This document shows, piece after piece, positions 62,522 through 64,000 of a stretch of 64,000 nt of DNA. Below the pieces are notes generated by a model. The model was not told the DNA's origin. It saw only the letters and a list, made by a program, of their open reading frames with translations, and made no database searches. A program made the translations under genes and the position numbers. Source of the stretch: Roseivirga thermotolerans (GTDB lineage Bacteria; Bacteroidota; Bacteroidia; Cytophagales; Cyclobacteriaceae). Every line of letters starts with the position of its first letter. Position 1 is the first letter of the stretch. The stretch lies in NCBI RefSeq assembly GCF_014653175.1, contig NZ_BNAG01000003.1, positions 620,001 to 684,000 of the forward strand, read 5' to 3'.

Positions 62522-64000
62522 GTTTAAAACCCTTAATGTTCTGCCAAGATGGATTATTGTGATGATCGATCTTACCATATTCTCTTTGGCAGCACTTATT
62601 GGGTACTTGCTTCGACTCAATTTTCAAATTGATGAACTTTATGAGTTCGACTTTTTGCGTGGTATAGCCATTTACACCATTTCCGGCCTTATTGCCTCGC
62701 TGCTTACCCGTAGTTTTGCCGGAATTATCAGATATACCGGTATTCAGGATACTTTAAGAGTTCTATATGCCAACCTGGTTTCTTTGCTCATTGTATTTGC
62801 CATTAATTACCTTTCTGAAAATGCCCTACCATATTCAGTTGCACTCATAGCTTTTCTTGTTTCACTGGTTATATCCATTAGTTATCGTTTACTGGTTAAA
62901 GAACTGTTCGCCTTTTATAGAACAGTGCCCAAGAGCCAGCGTAAAATACTTATTATGGGAGCCGGCCGATCCGGTATGATTACCAAGCAACTACTGGATA
63001 ATGACACTCGGTCTAATGTTAAAGTAGTGGGCTTTCTGGAAGACAACCCCAGAAAAATTGGTAATGTAATTGGCGGGGTAAGGATTTTTTCAGCCAAAGA
63101 TGAGTTCGAAAAAGTAGTGATTAAACACAATCCCACAGAACTAATATTGGCAGCTACCAAGCTTTCGCTGGAGCGTAAAAACGATTTGGTAGACCGTTGT
63201 CTGGAGTTTGGAATTAAGGTTACCAGTGTTCCTTCTGCCGACCAATGGATTGGTGGAGAGTTCGATATCAACCAGATCAAAGAGGTGAAAATTGAGGACT
63301 TGCTGGGCAGAAACGCCATTGTGCTCAAGAATAAGTTCATTAGCAAGCAGCTCAACGATAAGTGTATCCTCATTACCGGGGCTGCAGGCTCCATAGGGAG
63401 CGAAATTGTTCGTCAGGTTGTACGTTATTCGCCTGCCAAGGTAATTTTGCTCGACCAGTCTGAAACGGGTTTGTTTGAAATTGAGAATGAGATTAGAGGG
63501 CTCAAGAAGATGGGTGAAGATCTTATCTCGTTTGTGGCGGACATCACCAATACTAACCGACTTAAGGAATGCTTTTCGCGCTTCAGACCTCAGGTAATCT
63601 TTCATGCTGCTGCCTACAAACATGTGCCCATGATGGAGCTAAATGTTCCGGAGGCTGTATGTTGCAATGTGCTGGGTACCAGAAATCTGGCAGACCTTTC
63701 GGTAGAGTTCGATGTGGAAAAGTTTGTGATGATTTCAACCGATAAGGCTGTTAACCCCACCAGTGTAATGGGAGCCACCAAACGAGCGGCAGAGGTATAT
63801 GTACAAAGCCTTAATGAATTTTTGGTAAGTATAGATTCCGGTTCAACAAAGTTTATTACAACGCGATTTGGTAATGTGCTGGGGTCAAATGGATCGGTAA
63901 TTCCCATATTCAAAAAACAGATTCAGGCTGGCGGACCAATTACGGTTACCCATCCTGAAATTACCAGGTATTTTATGACCATCCCGGAAGCTTGTAGCCT
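62511..64000 (+). CDS. UDP-GlcNAc 4,6-dehydratase, membrane type (PglF/WbpM/CapD-like), partial
   Basis: The right edge cuts the gene after 496 codons, and the frame stays open. It starts 11 bases inside the aminotransferase gene. The N-terminal part has about four membrane helices. A first Rossmann domain (about 135-260, KILIMGAGRSGMITKQLL) precedes the catalytic Rossmann domain from about residue 280 with ITGAAGSIGSEI and FHAAAYKHVPMME. The active site reads MISTDKAVNPTSVMGATKRAAEVY: the usual Tyr is Met, as in the PglF/WbpM branch. It makes the UDP-4-keto sugar used by the PglE-like enzyme, so it catalyses the first step of the bacillosamine pathway encoded here. Confidence 0.93.
   Translation, partial: MLNKFKTLNVLPRWIIVMIDLTIFSLAALIGYLLRLNFQIDELYEFDFLRGIAIYTISGLIASLLTRSFAGIIRYTGIQDTLRVLYANLVSLLIVFAINYLSENALPYSVALIAFLVSLVISISYRLLVKELFAFYRTVPKSQRKILIMGAGRSGMITKQLLDNDTRSNVKVVGFLEDNPRKIGNVIGGVRIFSAKDEFEKVVIKHNPTELILAATKLSLERKNDLVDRCLEFGIKVTSVPSADQWIGGEFDINQIKEVKIEDLLGRNAIVLKNKFISKQLNDKCILITGAAGSIGSEIVRQVVRYSPAKVILLDQSETGLFEIENEIRGLKKMGEDLISFVADITNTNRLKECFSRFRPQVIFHAAAYKHVPMMELNVPEAVCCNVLGTRNLADLSVEFDVEKFVMISTDKAVNPTSVMGATKRAAEVYVQSLNEFLVSIDSGSTKFITTRFGNVLGSNGSVIPIFKKQIQAGGPITVTHPEITRYFMTIPEACS

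Overview
The window looks like a chromosomal segment of a Bacteroidota bacterium, most likely a marine-type Cytophagales. The evidence is a secreted subtilase with a type IX secretion C-terminal sorting domain, lipoprotein signals of the Bacteroidota kind, TAnnTTTG-type promoter boxes, start codons often TTG or GTG without a clear Shine-Dalgarno, a SerB-SerA fusion, and an ECF sigma gene followed by a protein with repeated F-x-VP-x-x-YF motifs. The species assignment is inference.

The first 21 kb is ordinary, mixed-strand housekeeping and secreted-enzyme DNA. It holds an ECF sigma operon, a MarR regulator, a P1-family (DmpA) peptidase, two MFS transporters, a haem-binding c-type protein, a tandem universal stress protein, a SerC-like aminotransferase, a kinase/phospho-lyase fusion, an amidohydrolase lipoprotein, a HEIGH metalloprotease lipoprotein, the sorted subtilase, and a tightly overlapped penicillin acylase / membrane protein / SerB-SerA operon. 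Between 8.0 and 8.27 kb, in a 393-base gap without a protein gene, the sequence folds like a 6S RNA: a long closing stem, a central bubble, a terminal stem, then a perfect terminator.

From 21.5 kb to the right edge every gene lies on the + strand, many overlapping by 1-14 bases. This is one roughly 42 kb capsule/exopolysaccharide locus. It opens with Kdo synthesis (kdsC-like, kdsA), an outer-membrane export lipoprotein (Wza-like), a BY-kinase (Wzc-like) with a 13-fold Gly-Tyr tail, and an ABC exporter (Wzm/Wzt-like with a carbohydrate-binding tail). A visibly AT-richer block (about 28-47 kb) then carries precursor modules. (a) Three genes match, in order, the Campylobacter capsule phosphoramidate pathway: glutamine kinase, gamma-glutamyl-CDP-amidate hydrolase and CTP:phosphoglutamine cytidylyltransferase. 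Two unassigned neighbours follow. (b) Two ketoisomerases, an ankyrin-bearing sugar N-formyltransferase and a DegT aminotransferase should make dTDP-Qui3NFo or dTDP-Fuc3NFo. (c) A DRE-TIM aldolase fusion, a CMP-sugar-type cytidylyltransferase and a HAD phosphatase form a module with no assigned product. (d) SpsF-like, NeuB/SpsE-like and KdsC-like HAD genes form an ulosonic-acid-type module, interrupted by a frameshifted GxxExxY gene between inverted repeats.

The right part (50-62 kb) returns to the base composition of the flanks. It contains glycosyltransferases, an MBOAT O-acyltransferase with an SGNH-like partner, a polytopic membrane protein, and finally a PglC-PglD-PglE-PglF set. That set should build UDP-N,N'-diacetylbacillosamine and start the glycan on the lipid carrier; the last gene is cut by the window edge. 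Together the locus appears to encode a highly decorated surface polysaccharide, and the phosphoramidate module is the most striking part.
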